Source: Ilumatobacter fluminis (lineage in GTDB: Bacteria; Actinomycetota; Acidimicrobiia; Acidimicrobiales; Ilumatobacteraceae). Taken from it: a stretch of DNA of 64,000 nt. Below, piece after piece: positions 31,773 to 39,916 of the stretch. Made by a program: the position numbers and the translations under genes. Under the pieces are notes generated by a model, which was not told the origin of the DNA, ran no database searches, and saw only the letters and a list, made by a program, of their open reading frames with translations. How positions within the stretch are numbered: position 1 is the stretch's first letter; the number at the start of each line of letters is the position of its first letter. The stretch covers positions 248,001 through 312,000 of the forward strand of contig NZ_SOAU01000001.1 of the NCBI RefSeq assembly GCF_004364865.1, written 5' to 3'.

Positions 31773-33166
31773 CCACCATCGACTCGGCCGAGGAACGCGC
31801 GGCGCTCGTCCGGTTCGTCACCGACCGGGTCGCCGGCAGATTGGTGGAGGCGATCGAGGCGGACGAGCACGACGGCGCCGAGCGCAACGGCTCGACGCCG
31901 GCGCTGTCGGGCGACGCCCGCCGTCAGCAGTTGCTCGTCGGTTCGTGGCTGAGCGAGGAGATCGCCCAGGTCAACCAGGACCGTCTTCGTCGCGGCGCCT
32001 CGCCGCTGTCGGAGATGGCCGACCGCGACATTCGTGCCCGTGTCGTCGCCGAACTGACCGGCACCGGTCCGCTCGAGCCGTACATGACCGATCCGTCCGT
32101 CGAGGAGATCGACGTCAACTCGCACACGTCGACGTGGGTCACCTACACCGACGGCCGCAAGGTCGACGTCGGTGCGCTCTGGGAGTCGCCCGCATCGCTC
32201 ACCGCGTATCAGAAGCGGTTGGCGAGGCGGATGACCGGCACGGGTGAGGGCCGCCTCGACACCCAGTCGCCGATGCTCACGTTCCAGGCCGACGACGGCT
32301 CTCGCGTGGTCATGGTGCTCGGCGGCCGTAGTGAGCACGGCGTGTCGACGCACCCCCGGATCGCCATTCGACGCTTCGTCCTGCAGCGTGAGGGACTCGG
32401 CGGGCTGGCCAGCCGCGGCATGTTCCCGACCGGCATGGTGAGCCAGCTCGAGGCGATGGTCCGATGCGGCTTCACCATCCTCGTCAGCGGACCTCCCGGC
32501 GCGGGCAAGACGACGCTGCTCACCGAGCTGCTCGGTGCCGTGTCGCCACGCGAGCGCATCATCACCGTCGAGAAGAACCTGCTCGAGCTCAAGCTCGAAG
32601 ACGACCCCCGGCACCCCGACGCGCCGGCGCTCTACACCCGCCACGCGAACGCGGAAGGGGAGGGCGAGATCACGACCCGCCAGCTGGTCGAACTCACCCG
32701 TCGCCTGAATCCCGACCGCGTGGTCGTCGGCGAGCTGGTGGAGGACGAGGCACTCGACATGCTCGACGTGGCGTCGATGTGCAAGCGCGGCTCGCTCGCC
32801 ACGATCCACGCGCACACCTCCGACGTCGTGGTGCAGCGGCTGGCCTACTACGTGTCGAAGTCGAACACGAGCCTGCCGGAGTTCGCGGTGTGGAGCCTGA
32901 TCGCCCAGACCGTCGACTTCATCGTCCACATCGACCTCGTCCGCAACGAAGCCGACGACGACGCCGTGCCGCAGCGGCGTGTCACCTCCATCATCGAGAT
33001 CGGTGGACTCGGCGAACGGGGCGGCCTCGCCACGACCGAGGTGTGGTCGATCGGCGACAGCGGGCGACTCACTCAGGTCGCCCCGCTGTCTACGCGTCAC
33101 CTCCAACGACTTCGGCTCGCGGGTTACGACCCGCGCTCGTTCGCACCCGGGAGCGGACCGTCGTGA
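31769..33166 (+). CDS. tadA: TadA/CpaF secretion ATPase
   Basis: The 465-residue protein is the hexameric motor of the Tad pilus. It has the N-terminal CpaF domain, then FTILVSGPPGAGKTTLLTEL (Walker A), the Asp/Glu-box region VEKNLLELKL, the Walker B-equivalent DRVVVGELVEDEALDML, and the His box LATIHAHTSD. Length and order match the CpaF/TadA branch of the VirB11-like ATPases. It should work in the cytoplasm against TadB and TadC. Both ends overlap neighbouring genes (ATGA at 31769; GTGA at 33163), which indicates tight translational coupling. Confidence 0.95.
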   Translation: MTTIDSAEERAALVRFVTDRVAGRLVEAIEADEHDGAERNGSTPALSGDARRQQLLVGSWLSEEIAQVNQDRLRRGASPLSEMADRDIRARVVAELTGTGPLEPYMTDPSVEEIDVNSHTSTWVTYTDGRKVDVGALWESPASLTAYQKRLARRMTGTGEGRLDTQSPMLTFQADDGSRVVMVLGGRSEHGVSTHPRIAIRRFVLQREGLGGLASRGMFPTGMVSQLEAMVRCGFTILVSGPPGAGKTTLLTELLGAVSPRERIITVEKNLLELKLEDDPRHPDAPALYTRHANAEGEGEITTRQLVELTRRLNPDRVVVGELVEDEALDMLDVASMCKRGSLATIHAHTSDVVVQRLAYYVSKSNTSLPEFAVWSLIAQTVDFIVHIDLVRNEADDDAVPQRRVTSIIEIGGLGERGGLATTEVWSIGDSGRLTQVAPLSTRHLQRLRLAGYDPRSFAPGSGPS

Positions 33167-34008
33167 TCGCGCTCGTCGTGCTCACCACCGTGGTGTTCGT
33201 CGTCGGGGTGGCGATCGCGGTCATCCCACCGAGCGATGCGCCGTCGGTGCCGTCCGACCCGCGCCGCACGCGTCGTCTCGCCATTCGTGCGCTCGGCGGG
33301 CTGGCGATCGGTACGACCGTCGCACTGGTGTCGGGATGGATCGTGCCGGGCGCTGTCCTCGGCGTCGGTGCGGCGTGGGCAATCGGCGGCTGGCAGCAAC
33401 GCCAGCGATCCAGTGACGCCGAGATCCAGCGCCTCGACGCACTCGCCAGCTGGGTCGAGAACGTCCGCGACGTCCTCATGGCCGGTGAGCAACCGATCGG
33501 CGCCATCACGTCGACCGTGGGAGCGTGCTCGCCCGTCATCCGACCGCACGTCCGCCGCCTCGCAGTGGGCCTGGGTCAGCAGGATCCCGAGGTCGCGTTC
33601 CGGCGGTTCGCCGACGATCTCGACGATCCGCTCGCCGACCTCGTCGCCGCCGGGCTGGCGATCGCGATCCGTCGTGGCGCCCGAACGGTGCCGGTCCTCA
33701 CCTCGCTCGCCGAGCAGACCCGCGAGCAGGTCGACCGCCGTCGACTCGTCGAAGCCGAGCGTGCGCCGACGCGGCGTGAGGTGCAGGCGCTCACCGCCAT
33801 CATGGCGACGCTCGTGCTCCTCCTGCTCGTCTTCGGTCGCAGCGAGTACCTCGCCGCTTACGACACGACGGGCGGTCAGATCTTCCTCGGGCTCGCCCTT
33901 GCCGGCTACGTCGGGCTCATCGTCCGGGTTCAGCACCTGGCACGGTTCCCTCGGCCCGGCCGCTTCCTGACCGGTGTCGCCACCCAACCGGCGGGAGGAG
34001 GGCGATGA
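33163..34008 (+). CDS. tadB: TadB-type inner-membrane platform protein
   Basis: The 281-residue protein is a type II secretion F-domain membrane protein. N-terminal hydrophobic segments lie at about residues 1-20 and 42-75. The cytoplasmic F domain holds WVENVRDVLMAGEQPIGAI and RFADDLDDPLADLVAAGLAIAI, and membrane segments close it at about 215-255. It pairs with TadC to couple the TadA motor to pilin insertion. The start is GTG overlapping the tadA stop; the frame is open upstream but reads as a shadow of tadA. Confidence 0.9.
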   Translation: MIALVVLTTVVFVVGVAIAVIPPSDAPSVPSDPRRTRRLAIRALGGLAIGTTVALVSGWIVPGAVLGVGAAWAIGGWQQRQRSSDAEIQRLDALASWVENVRDVLMAGEQPIGAITSTVGACSPVIRPHVRRLAVGLGQQDPEVAFRRFADDLDDPLADLVAAGLAIAIRRGARTVPVLTSLAEQTREQVDRRRLVEAERAPTRREVQALTAIMATLVLLLLVFGRSEYLAAYDTTGGQIFLGLALAGYVGLIVRVQHLARFPRPGRFLTGVATQPAGGGR

Positions 34009-34880
34009 GCGGCGTCGGTGTGATCGTGGTCGTGACGCTCGTCGGCGTCGGCGGGCTGTTACTCGCCGCGAGCGGCTACCTGCAGCCGGCGCCGTCGCTC
34101 GAACGCGTCGTCGCTCACCTCCAACGCCCGGCCACCGGGCGCACCGACACCCGCAGCAGCGACCGCTGGACCGGTCCCCTGTCCGACGCCGCACGTCGCC
34201 ATCCTCGTCTGTTCCCGACCGACGCCGAACTCGCTCTCGTCGGTCGACCCGTCGAACAGCACGCGGTGTTCTTGCTCACGGCGGCCCTCGTCGGCTTCGT
34301 CCTGCCGGGGCTCGTGGTGTTGCTCCTGCAATCCGCCGGTGTGATCGGTCTCGGCTGGTACGCGCCGTTGCTCTTGTCGCTCGCCGGTGCCGCGGTCGGA
34401 CCGTTCGTCGTCCACACGGCGACCGTCGAGGAGGCGGAACGGATCCGTAGCGATCTCCGCTATCAGGTGTCGGCCTACCTCGACGTCGTCACGATGCTGC
34501 TCGCCGGCAACACCGGCTACGAGGGAGCGCTCGAGCAGGCTGCCGCCGCAGGCGACGGTCGCCTCTTCGTCGAGCTCCGACGACGGATGCGGGAGTCGGG
34601 CGCTCGCGGCGCCAGCCTCACCGATGCACTCGATCGCACCGGCGACGAACTCGGACTCGACGAGCTCCAGCAAGTGGCGAGCACGGCCGCGCTCAGCGCC
34701 GCCGAGGGCGCCCCCGTTGCCCGCACCCTCGCCGCCAAGTGCGCCACCCTCCGCTCCGCCCTCGCGACGGAGCAGGAGTCCGAGGCCCGCCTCCGCACGA
34801 GCCGCCTCACCACACCCATCGTGGGTATGGCGCTGATTTTCATGTCGCTCGTCATCTACCCGGCGCTCAGCCTCACCTGA
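34005..34880 (+). CDS. tadC: TadC-type inner-membrane platform protein
   Basis: The 291-residue protein is the second F-domain platform protein. It has membrane segments at about residues 4-25, 85-110 and 115-140, a cytoplasmic helical domain with YLDVVTMLLAGNTGYEGALEQAA and LQQVASTAALSAAEGA, and a last segment near the end (PIVGMALIFMSLVIYPALSL). It overlaps tadB by 4 bp. The order tadA-tadB-tadC followed by a small pilin is standard for actinobacterial Tad loci. Confidence 0.92.
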   Translation: MSGVGVIVVVTLVGVGGLLLAASGYLQPAPSLERVVAHLQRPATGRTDTRSSDRWTGPLSDAARRHPRLFPTDAELALVGRPVEQHAVFLLTAALVGFVLPGLVVLLLQSAGVIGLGWYAPLLLSLAGAAVGPFVVHTATVEEAERIRSDLRYQVSAYLDVVTMLLAGNTGYEGALEQAAAAGDGRLFVELRRRMRESGARGASLTDALDRTGDELGLDELQQVASTAALSAAEGAPVARTLAAKCATLRSALATEQESEARLRTSRLTTPIVGMALIFMSLVIYPALSLT

Positions 34881-34935
34881 CCGATGAGCAGCCGAGCGCA
34901 CGTCCCGATCCCAGTCACCACAAGGAGCAACCACC

Positions 34936-35181
34936 ATGCGATTGATGATGCAGGCTGCGACCCAGCAGCTCTACTCGAACCTGCTGCGCCTCGTCCCCGA
35001 CGACGCCGACCCGACCGACGAGGCGCTGGAGCGACGCGACCGCGGCGCCGTCTCGCTCGAGCAGGTGCTGTGGTTCGTCGCCGTCGGCGTGAGCGTCGCG
35101 GTGGTGGCGGCCATCCTCTGGACGCAGATCATCGACACGGCCAACGAGACCGACAACATCGACCAGCCGGTCGCCCCCTGA
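34936..35181 (+). CDS. flp: Flp-type pilin
   Basis: The 81-residue protein has a charged leader of about 37 residues ending in RRDRG. It is followed by AVSLEQVLWFVAVGVSVAVVAAILW, giving a class III prepilin site with cleavage after Gly and Glu at +5. A short tail follows. It is the likely major pilin of the Tad system, cleaved by the prepilin peptidase at 29756. AAGGAG stands 8-9 bases before the ATG, which would allow the strong translation expected of a structural subunit, whereas its neighbours rely on overlapping starts. Confidence 0.82.
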   Translation: MRLMMQAATQQLYSNLLRLVPDDADPTDEALERRDRGAVSLEQVLWFVAVGVSVAVVAAILWTQIIDTANETDNIDQPVAP

Positions 35182-35564
35182 CCGAGCCCCCGCTGTCAGC
35201 GTCGGGTCGCGACCGCGGCTCGACCTCACTGACCTTGGTGCTCCTGACGCCCATCTTCACGGTGGTCGCGTTCATGGCGTTCCAGGCAGCGATGTGGACC
35301 CACGCCCGCACCGAGGCACGAGCCGCAGCGCGCGATGCGGCGGTCCTGGTCGGCCGCTTCGGCGCCGAACCCGCAGACGTCCGACGCTCGACGAGCGAGT
35401 CGCTCGACGACAAGTCGGTGCTCGAGCTGAGGGAGGTCACGATCGTCGAGGCGTCCGGCACGGTCCGTGTGACCATCGCTGCGACGGCCCACGGCATCAT
35501 CACCGGCACGTCGTCCGATTTCGAGGTGACCGAGGCCGTGCCGGTGGAGGAATACCGGCCGTGA
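35178..35564 (+). CDS. TadE-like pseudopilin, probably from a CTG start
   Basis: The 128-residue protein has RDRGSTSLTLVLLTPIFTVVAFMAF, a TadE-type N-terminal membrane segment with a preceding Gly, then a helix rich in Ala/Arg (RTEARAAARDAA) and a beta-rich tail. No ATG, GTG or TTG lies between the flp stop and the membrane segment in this frame. The CTG at 35178 overlaps the flp stop as CTGA, mirroring the ATGA overlaps elsewhere in the operon, and is my best candidate. The next alternative, a TTG, falls within the hydrophobic segment and would truncate it. Confidence 0.7.
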   Translation: MTEPPLSASGRDRGSTSLTLVLLTPIFTVVAFMAFQAAMWTHARTEARAAARDAAVLVGRFGAEPADVRRSTSESLDDKSVLELREVTIVEASGTVRVTIAATAHGIITGTSSDFEVTEAVPVEEYRP

Positions 35565-35983
35565 ACGTCCGGCGTGACCGCGGCGTTGCCAACGCCCTGG
35601 GACTCGTCCTGATCGCGCCGGCGTCGATCGGCCTCGCCCTGCTCGTGGTCACACTGGGCCGAGCCGTCGACACCGACGCTCAACTCCGCACCGCTGCCGA
35701 GGCCGCCGCGCAAGCCGCTGCGCTGGAGCGTGACGTCTCCTCGGCGGGAGCGGCCGCGCAACGGCTCGTCGACGACATGTTCGCCGACGACTCGATCTGC
35801 AAGCCCGACCGACCGCGTGCCGACACGTCGTATGCGAACGACAGCGGTGTGCCGGTCGACGCCGGTGCGATGTCCGGAGGAGTGGTCACGGTCATCGTCG
35901 GGTGCCCGGGCGGGGGCGACGGCGAACTCAGCGATCCCGTCGTGGCGCACGCCACGGTCGATCGATTCAGGTCCGGCGGATGA
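35561..35983 (+). CDS. TadE/TadG-like pseudopilin 2
   Basis: The 140-residue protein begins RRDRGVANALGLVLIAPASIGLALLVV, again a Gly before a single membrane segment. An Ala-rich helix follows (AEAAAQAAALERDV), then a small domain with two Cys residues (DSICKPDRP and IVGCPGGG) that could form a disulfide. GTG 35561 overlaps the previous stop, and its own stop overlaps the next ATG. A minor pseudopilin or pilus-associated role is inferred from position and architecture. Confidence 0.75.
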   Translation: MNVRRDRGVANALGLVLIAPASIGLALLVVTLGRAVDTDAQLRTAAEAAAQAAALERDVSSAGAAAQRLVDDMFADDSICKPDRPRADTSYANDSGVPVDAGAMSGGVVTVIVGCPGGGDGELSDPVVAHATVDRFRSGG

Positions 35984-36435
35984 GCGCCGTCGCTCCGTCG
36001 GATGACCGCCGACTTCGCGGCGACCGCGGCCAGGCGTTCGTGGTGGCGCTGGTCGTGATGTTCACCTTCACCGGGGCAGCGGCGATCTGGCTCGCTCGCG
36101 ACGTGAACCAGCGGGTGTCCGACCGATCGGCGCTGCAATCGGTCGCCTTCCAAGCGGCACGGTCGGGCGCACAACAGATCGACGTCGGCGGGCTCCGCGG
36201 TGGTACCGGTGAGGCGCTGGTGATCGACGAGGGTGCCGCTCGGGAAGCGGCGAGCGAGACGGCCGAGTTGCTCGCATCGCAATACGGCCTCGAGGCGCGC
36301 ATCATCGCGCAGGGCTACGACAACGGTCGCGCCGACACCTGGGCGGTCACGCTGGCGCTCAACGCCGACCCGGGCGACAACACCGACGGGTCGCTGTCGG
36401 TCACCGGGGTCGCTCACGCCGAGGTCGGCGGATGA
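35980..36435 (+). CDS. TadE/TadG-like pseudopilin 3
   Basis: The 151-residue protein has RRLRGDRGQAFVVALVVMFTFTGAAAIW, a TadG-type N-terminal segment, followed by an Ala-rich helix (SALQSVAFQAARSGAQQI) and a C-terminal beta region. It is the last of three small membrane-anchored proteins after flp. ATG 35980 overlaps the preceding stop. The operon may end here, because the following 70 bp carry the repeat of the Tad promoter-region block. Confidence 0.75.
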   Translation: MSAVAPSDDRRLRGDRGQAFVVALVVMFTFTGAAAIWLARDVNQRVSDRSALQSVAFQAARSGAQQIDVGGLRGGTGEALVIDEGAAREAASETAELLASQYGLEARIIAQGYDNGRADTWAVTLALNADPGDNTDGSLSVTGVAHAEVGG

Positions 36436-36460
36436 TTCGTTTTCCGTTTCGGGTTCCTCA

Positions 36461-36474
36461 TCACCTTCCTGTGG
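36461..36474 (+). promoter_or_regulatory. Shared Tad promoter-region block, copy 2
   Basis: TCACCTTCCTGTGG is identical to 29690-29703 and is preceded by the similar TCGTTTTCCGTTTCGGGTTCC. It lies 31 bp upstream of the ATG of the LysM-BTAD gene. Confidence 0.55.
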
Positions 36475-36505
36475 GTGAACGACCGACTCCGCGAGGTGCC
36501 ATGGG

Positions 36506-39500
36506 ATGAACTCGACGACCTCGAAGCTCTCCTCGTTCCTCCGCGCCCTCGTCCTGCTCGTACTCGTGGCGGTCGTCGTGCCGTGGCTGCTGATCTGGGC
36601 GGCGAACCGGCGCTTCGGTGGGCCGGCGCCGTGGTCGGCGATGCCGCCGGTCGGCGACTGGAGCGCATCGACGATCGGCGATGCGCTCACCGAGCGGCTG
36701 TCGGAGTCGACGATCGCCGACATCGTGATCCGTTCGTCGCTGACCGTCGTGTGGCTCGTCGTGATCGTGTTGCTCGTCACCGTGGTCGCCGAACTGGTGC
36801 ACATGGTGCGCCACGCCGGTATCGCCATGCCGCGGGTGCGCGGTCTCGGCCCATCACAAGACCTGGCCCGGATCATCGCCGCCGGGTTGTTGGTCGTCGT
36901 GCCGATGCTCTCGTCGTCGACGGCGATCGCCGACGACTCGCCGCTGCGCCTGCCCGAGGGGCGTGCGCCGGCAACGGTCGAGGCGCGTCCGGACAACGCA
37001 TGGATCGACTCGGCCGTTCCGCCGACCGTCGCTGCTGCGCCGGCGGTGGGTGGCAACGTCGAGGCAGCGCCTGCACCGGGACGGTCGGCACCGGCTTCCG
37101 ACGCCACCGGGTCGTACACGGTCCGGCCGGGCGACTCGGTGTACGGCATCGCCGAGCGACTGGCAGGCCCCGATCAGGCGTCGATCTCGGCGTTGGCGAA
37201 CAGCATCCTCGACCTCAACCTCGGGCAACGGATGGTCGACGGCCAGATGTTCTCGAACGCCGCCTACATCGACGTCGGCTGGGTGCTCCAGCTGCCGCCT
37301 GGCACGCCATCGCCGTCGTCCGACACGGTGACGGCAGCAGCGCACGTGGTCGACGAGGGCGAGACGTTGTGGTCGATCGCCGAGGACGAGTTGGGCGACG
37401 CCTCCCGGTGGCCTGAGATCTACGAGGCCAACGAGGGGCGCACCTTCGACGACGGACGGCAGCTGTCGGACCCCGACATGATCCAGCCCGGCTGGAACCT
37501 CGACCTGCCCACCGACCGAGCGCTGACCGACGACGACGCCGGCGCCGTGTCCGAGCAGTCCGAGGCGCCAGCGGTGATCGTCGAGTCGGACGCTCCGGCA
37601 GACGCCGAGTTCGTCGACGACGTCGAACAACACGACCCACCGGCGCCGTCGCAGCGGGACAACGCATGGGTGTCGACGACTGCCATGCAACCGGTCTCCG
37701 CCGACGACGCAGCGGACGGCGCGACCGACGATGCCGTCGAGCGGGCAGCCGACCGACCGACGGACGAGGCACGACCCGACGCGACCGTCGACCGAGCAGC
37801 GTCCGACGGGCTGCCCGAACCGGCGGTCGCGGCACCGCCGGTCGCGCCGAGCGTTCGGCCGGACACCGGCACTGACGCCGAACCCGACGAGTCGGCCGTC
37901 GAGCTGCTCACCCTCGAACGGGCAGCGATGTTGTCGGCGGGTGTGCTCACCCTGCTCGCCGTGCTTCGCCGTCGCCGCATGCGTCAGGCGCCGCCGAACT
38001 CTTGCCTGCCACAACCGCGACCCGAGGTCGTGCGGGCCGAACGCGCGCTGCGCACGATCGACGCCGGCGACCGATTCGCCCGGGTCGACATCGCCATCCG
38101 GGCTGCCGCCATGCCCCTCGTCGACCAGAGTGCCCGCGTCCTTGCCGTCGCCGTCGGACCCGACGGTGACGTCGAGCTGTGGGCATCGACCGGCTGTGAA
38201 CTCGACGCGCCGTGGGAGGCCGGCGCCGAGCCCCATCGCTGGCTCCTGCCGGCGAGCACGCCCATCGAGTTGCTCGCCCCGGAGGCCCGGCGGGTCGGTG
38301 CACCGTGCCCGACCCTCGTCCAGCTCGGGACGTGCGACGACGGGCGAGACCTGTACGTCGACCTCGAAGCGCTCGAGGCGATCGAGGTCGGCGGGCCCGG
38401 AGCGGCCGCCGACGCGATCGTCGCCGCTGTTGCGGCCACGTTGGCCGCGTCGGTGCTGGCCGAGGTCACGACCCTCGTCGGTGTCGGCGTCGCGGACGAT
38501 GCATTCCTCGGCCATCGCAATCACCGGCCCGCACGGAGCGTGCAAGCAGCCTTCTCGACCGCCGCTGACGCCATCGGTTCGACCGCACGAGCCGACCGGT
38601 CGACGTTCGATCTGCGCGCCCGGGTCACGTCCGGTGAGACCTGGGAACCGGCGGTCGTGCTGGCCGGGGCCGCGGCCGGCACCGTGACGCCACCCGACAA
38701 TCGCACCGGCCTCGCCGTGGTGTCGGCCTCGCCGATCCATGGGCCGTCCTCGCGGCTGGCGCCCGAGACGGGCTCGTGGGTGCTCCGGCCGCTCGGGGTG
38801 CGCCTGACCCCGATCGGATTGAGCGCCGACGACGTCGCCGCGCTCGCCGCCGTCGTCGACGTCGCCGAGCCCGAACCGATCATCGAGCTGGACGACGACC
38901 GCACCATGGCGCCGCAGGACTTCGACGAGTCGGCACCGATCGGAATTGACGAGCCATCGTCGGACGAGGGTGCGGTGCCCGAGGCCGGCGAGCCGGCGGT
39001 CGCGCCGCTCGAGCACGCCCTCGTCGTTCGCCTGCTCGGACCGGTGTCGGTGGAGTCGACCGACGGTCGCGAGGTCGAGTTCGAACGATCCAAGACGAAG
39101 GAGCTCATCGCGTGGTTGGCGACGCACCGCGATCGCTCGACCCGTTCGAACGCCAGGGCGGCGCTCTGGGAACTCGATGTCCGTGACGCCACCTTCTCCA
39201 ACGTCGTGTCCGAGGCGCGTCGGGCGATGGCCCGCTGCGTCGAGCCGCCCGACGGCGAGGAATGGCTGGGGCGCACGATGACCGACTCGCTCCCGCTGCA
39301 CCCTCTGGTGGTGTCCGACGTCGATCTCGTCGAGCACGCACTCGACGCTGCCCGCCTCCAGCCGCCGGCTCAGGCGATCGAAACCCTGCGGGGAGCGCTC
39401 GACTGGATCCGGAGCGTTCCGTTCGAGGGCACGTCGTACCTGTGGCCCGACGCCGAGGGGATCACGTCGGCGCTCGTGCTGCGCGCCATCACCCTCACGT

Positions 39501-39751
39501 CGGCGCTCGCCGACCACTGCCTGTCGCTCGGTGACGTCGACGGTGTGTTCGAGGCGACGAGCCGGGGCCTGCAGGTACTGCCCGCCCACGAGGAGATGAT
39601 CGCCGTCCGCATGCGCGCCTACGCCAAGGTCGGCGACCGGGCCGGCATCCGCCACGAGTGGGAGAGCTACGAGCGAGCGATCACCACCGACCCATGGAGC
39701 GACGGCGAACCCAGCCCCAAGATGCTCGACCTCCGCCGCGAACTCCTGTAG
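36506..39751 (+). CDS. LysM and BTAD-domain membrane protein of the Tad locus
   Basis: The 1081-residue protein has N-terminal membrane segments at about residues 12-33, 75-95 and 122-142. Two LysM-like domains follow at about 201-265 (YTVRPGDSVYGIAERLAG) and 278-335 (HVVDEGETLWSIAEDELG), then an acidic linker and another hydrophobic segment near 475-490 followed by RRRRMR. The C-terminal region (about 835-1081) holds an OmpR-like winged helix (VRLLGPVSVESTDG, SKTKELIAWLATHR) and a BTAD helical domain. Proteins of this mixed type are common in actinobacterial Tad loci and may link cell-wall binding to assembly or signalling. The role is unproven. Confidence 0.85.
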   Translation: MNSTTSKLSSFLRALVLLVLVAVVVPWLLIWAANRRFGGPAPWSAMPPVGDWSASTIGDALTERLSESTIADIVIRSSLTVVWLVVIVLLVTVVAELVHMVRHAGIAMPRVRGLGPSQDLARIIAAGLLVVVPMLSSSTAIADDSPLRLPEGRAPATVEARPDNAWIDSAVPPTVAAAPAVGGNVEAAPAPGRSAPASDATGSYTVRPGDSVYGIAERLAGPDQASISALANSILDLNLGQRMVDGQMFSNAAYIDVGWVLQLPPGTPSPSSDTVTAAAHVVDEGETLWSIAEDELGDASRWPEIYEANEGRTFDDGRQLSDPDMIQPGWNLDLPTDRALTDDDAGAVSEQSEAPAVIVESDAPADAEFVDDVEQHDPPAPSQRDNAWVSTTAMQPVSADDAADGATDDAVERAADRPTDEARPDATVDRAASDGLPEPAVAAPPVAPSVRPDTGTDAEPDESAVELLTLERAAMLSAGVLTLLAVLRRRRMRQAPPNSCLPQPRPEVVRAERALRTIDAGDRFARVDIAIRAAAMPLVDQSARVLAVAVGPDGDVELWASTGCELDAPWEAGAEPHRWLLPASTPIELLAPEARRVGAPCPTLVQLGTCDDGRDLYVDLEALEAIEVGGPGAAADAIVAAVAATLAASVLAEVTTLVGVGVADDAFLGHRNHRPARSVQAAFSTAADAIGSTARADRSTFDLRARVTSGETWEPAVVLAGAAAGTVTPPDNRTGLAVVSASPIHGPSSRLAPETGSWVLRPLGVRLTPIGLSADDVAALAAVVDVAEPEPIIELDDDRTMAPQDFDESAPIGIDEPSSDEGAVPEAGEPAVAPLEHALVVRLLGPVSVESTDGREVEFERSKTKELIAWLATHRDRSTRSNARAALWELDVRDATFSNVVSEARRAMARCVEPPDGEEWLGRTMTDSLPLHPLVVSDVDLVEHALDAARLQPPAQAIETLRGALDWIRSVPFEGTSYLWPDAEGITSALVLRAITLTSALADHCLSLGDVDGVFEATSRGLQVLPAHEEMIAVRMRAYAKVGDRAGIRHEWESYERAITTDPWSDGEPSPKMLDLRRELL

Positions 39752-39776
39752 CCGGTGGCGCCTCGCCTACAGGGAT

Positions 39777-39897
39777 CGTCGGATGAGGTCAGACCCCAAC
39801 CGACGACCGTGCCGGGGTGCGCAGTCCTGCGATGTCGGTTGGGGTCCGACCTCATCCGACGTGCGTTCCGTCGGTTGGGGTCTGACCTCATCCGACG
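39777..39897. repeat. 29-bp repeat: one forward and two inverted copies
   Basis: Unit 1 (39777-39805) is the exact reverse complement of unit 3 (39869-39897). Unit 2 (39834-39861) is a 28-bp near-copy of unit 3 with one internal substitution. The unit contains GGATGAGGTCAGACCCCAAC. It lies between the Tad locus and the hydrolase gene and can form a 29-bp perfect stem. It could act as a terminator; the copy number also suggests a mobile palindromic element. Confidence 0.9.
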
Positions 39898-39916
39898 GGT
39901 TGGGTACGGTCCGGGG

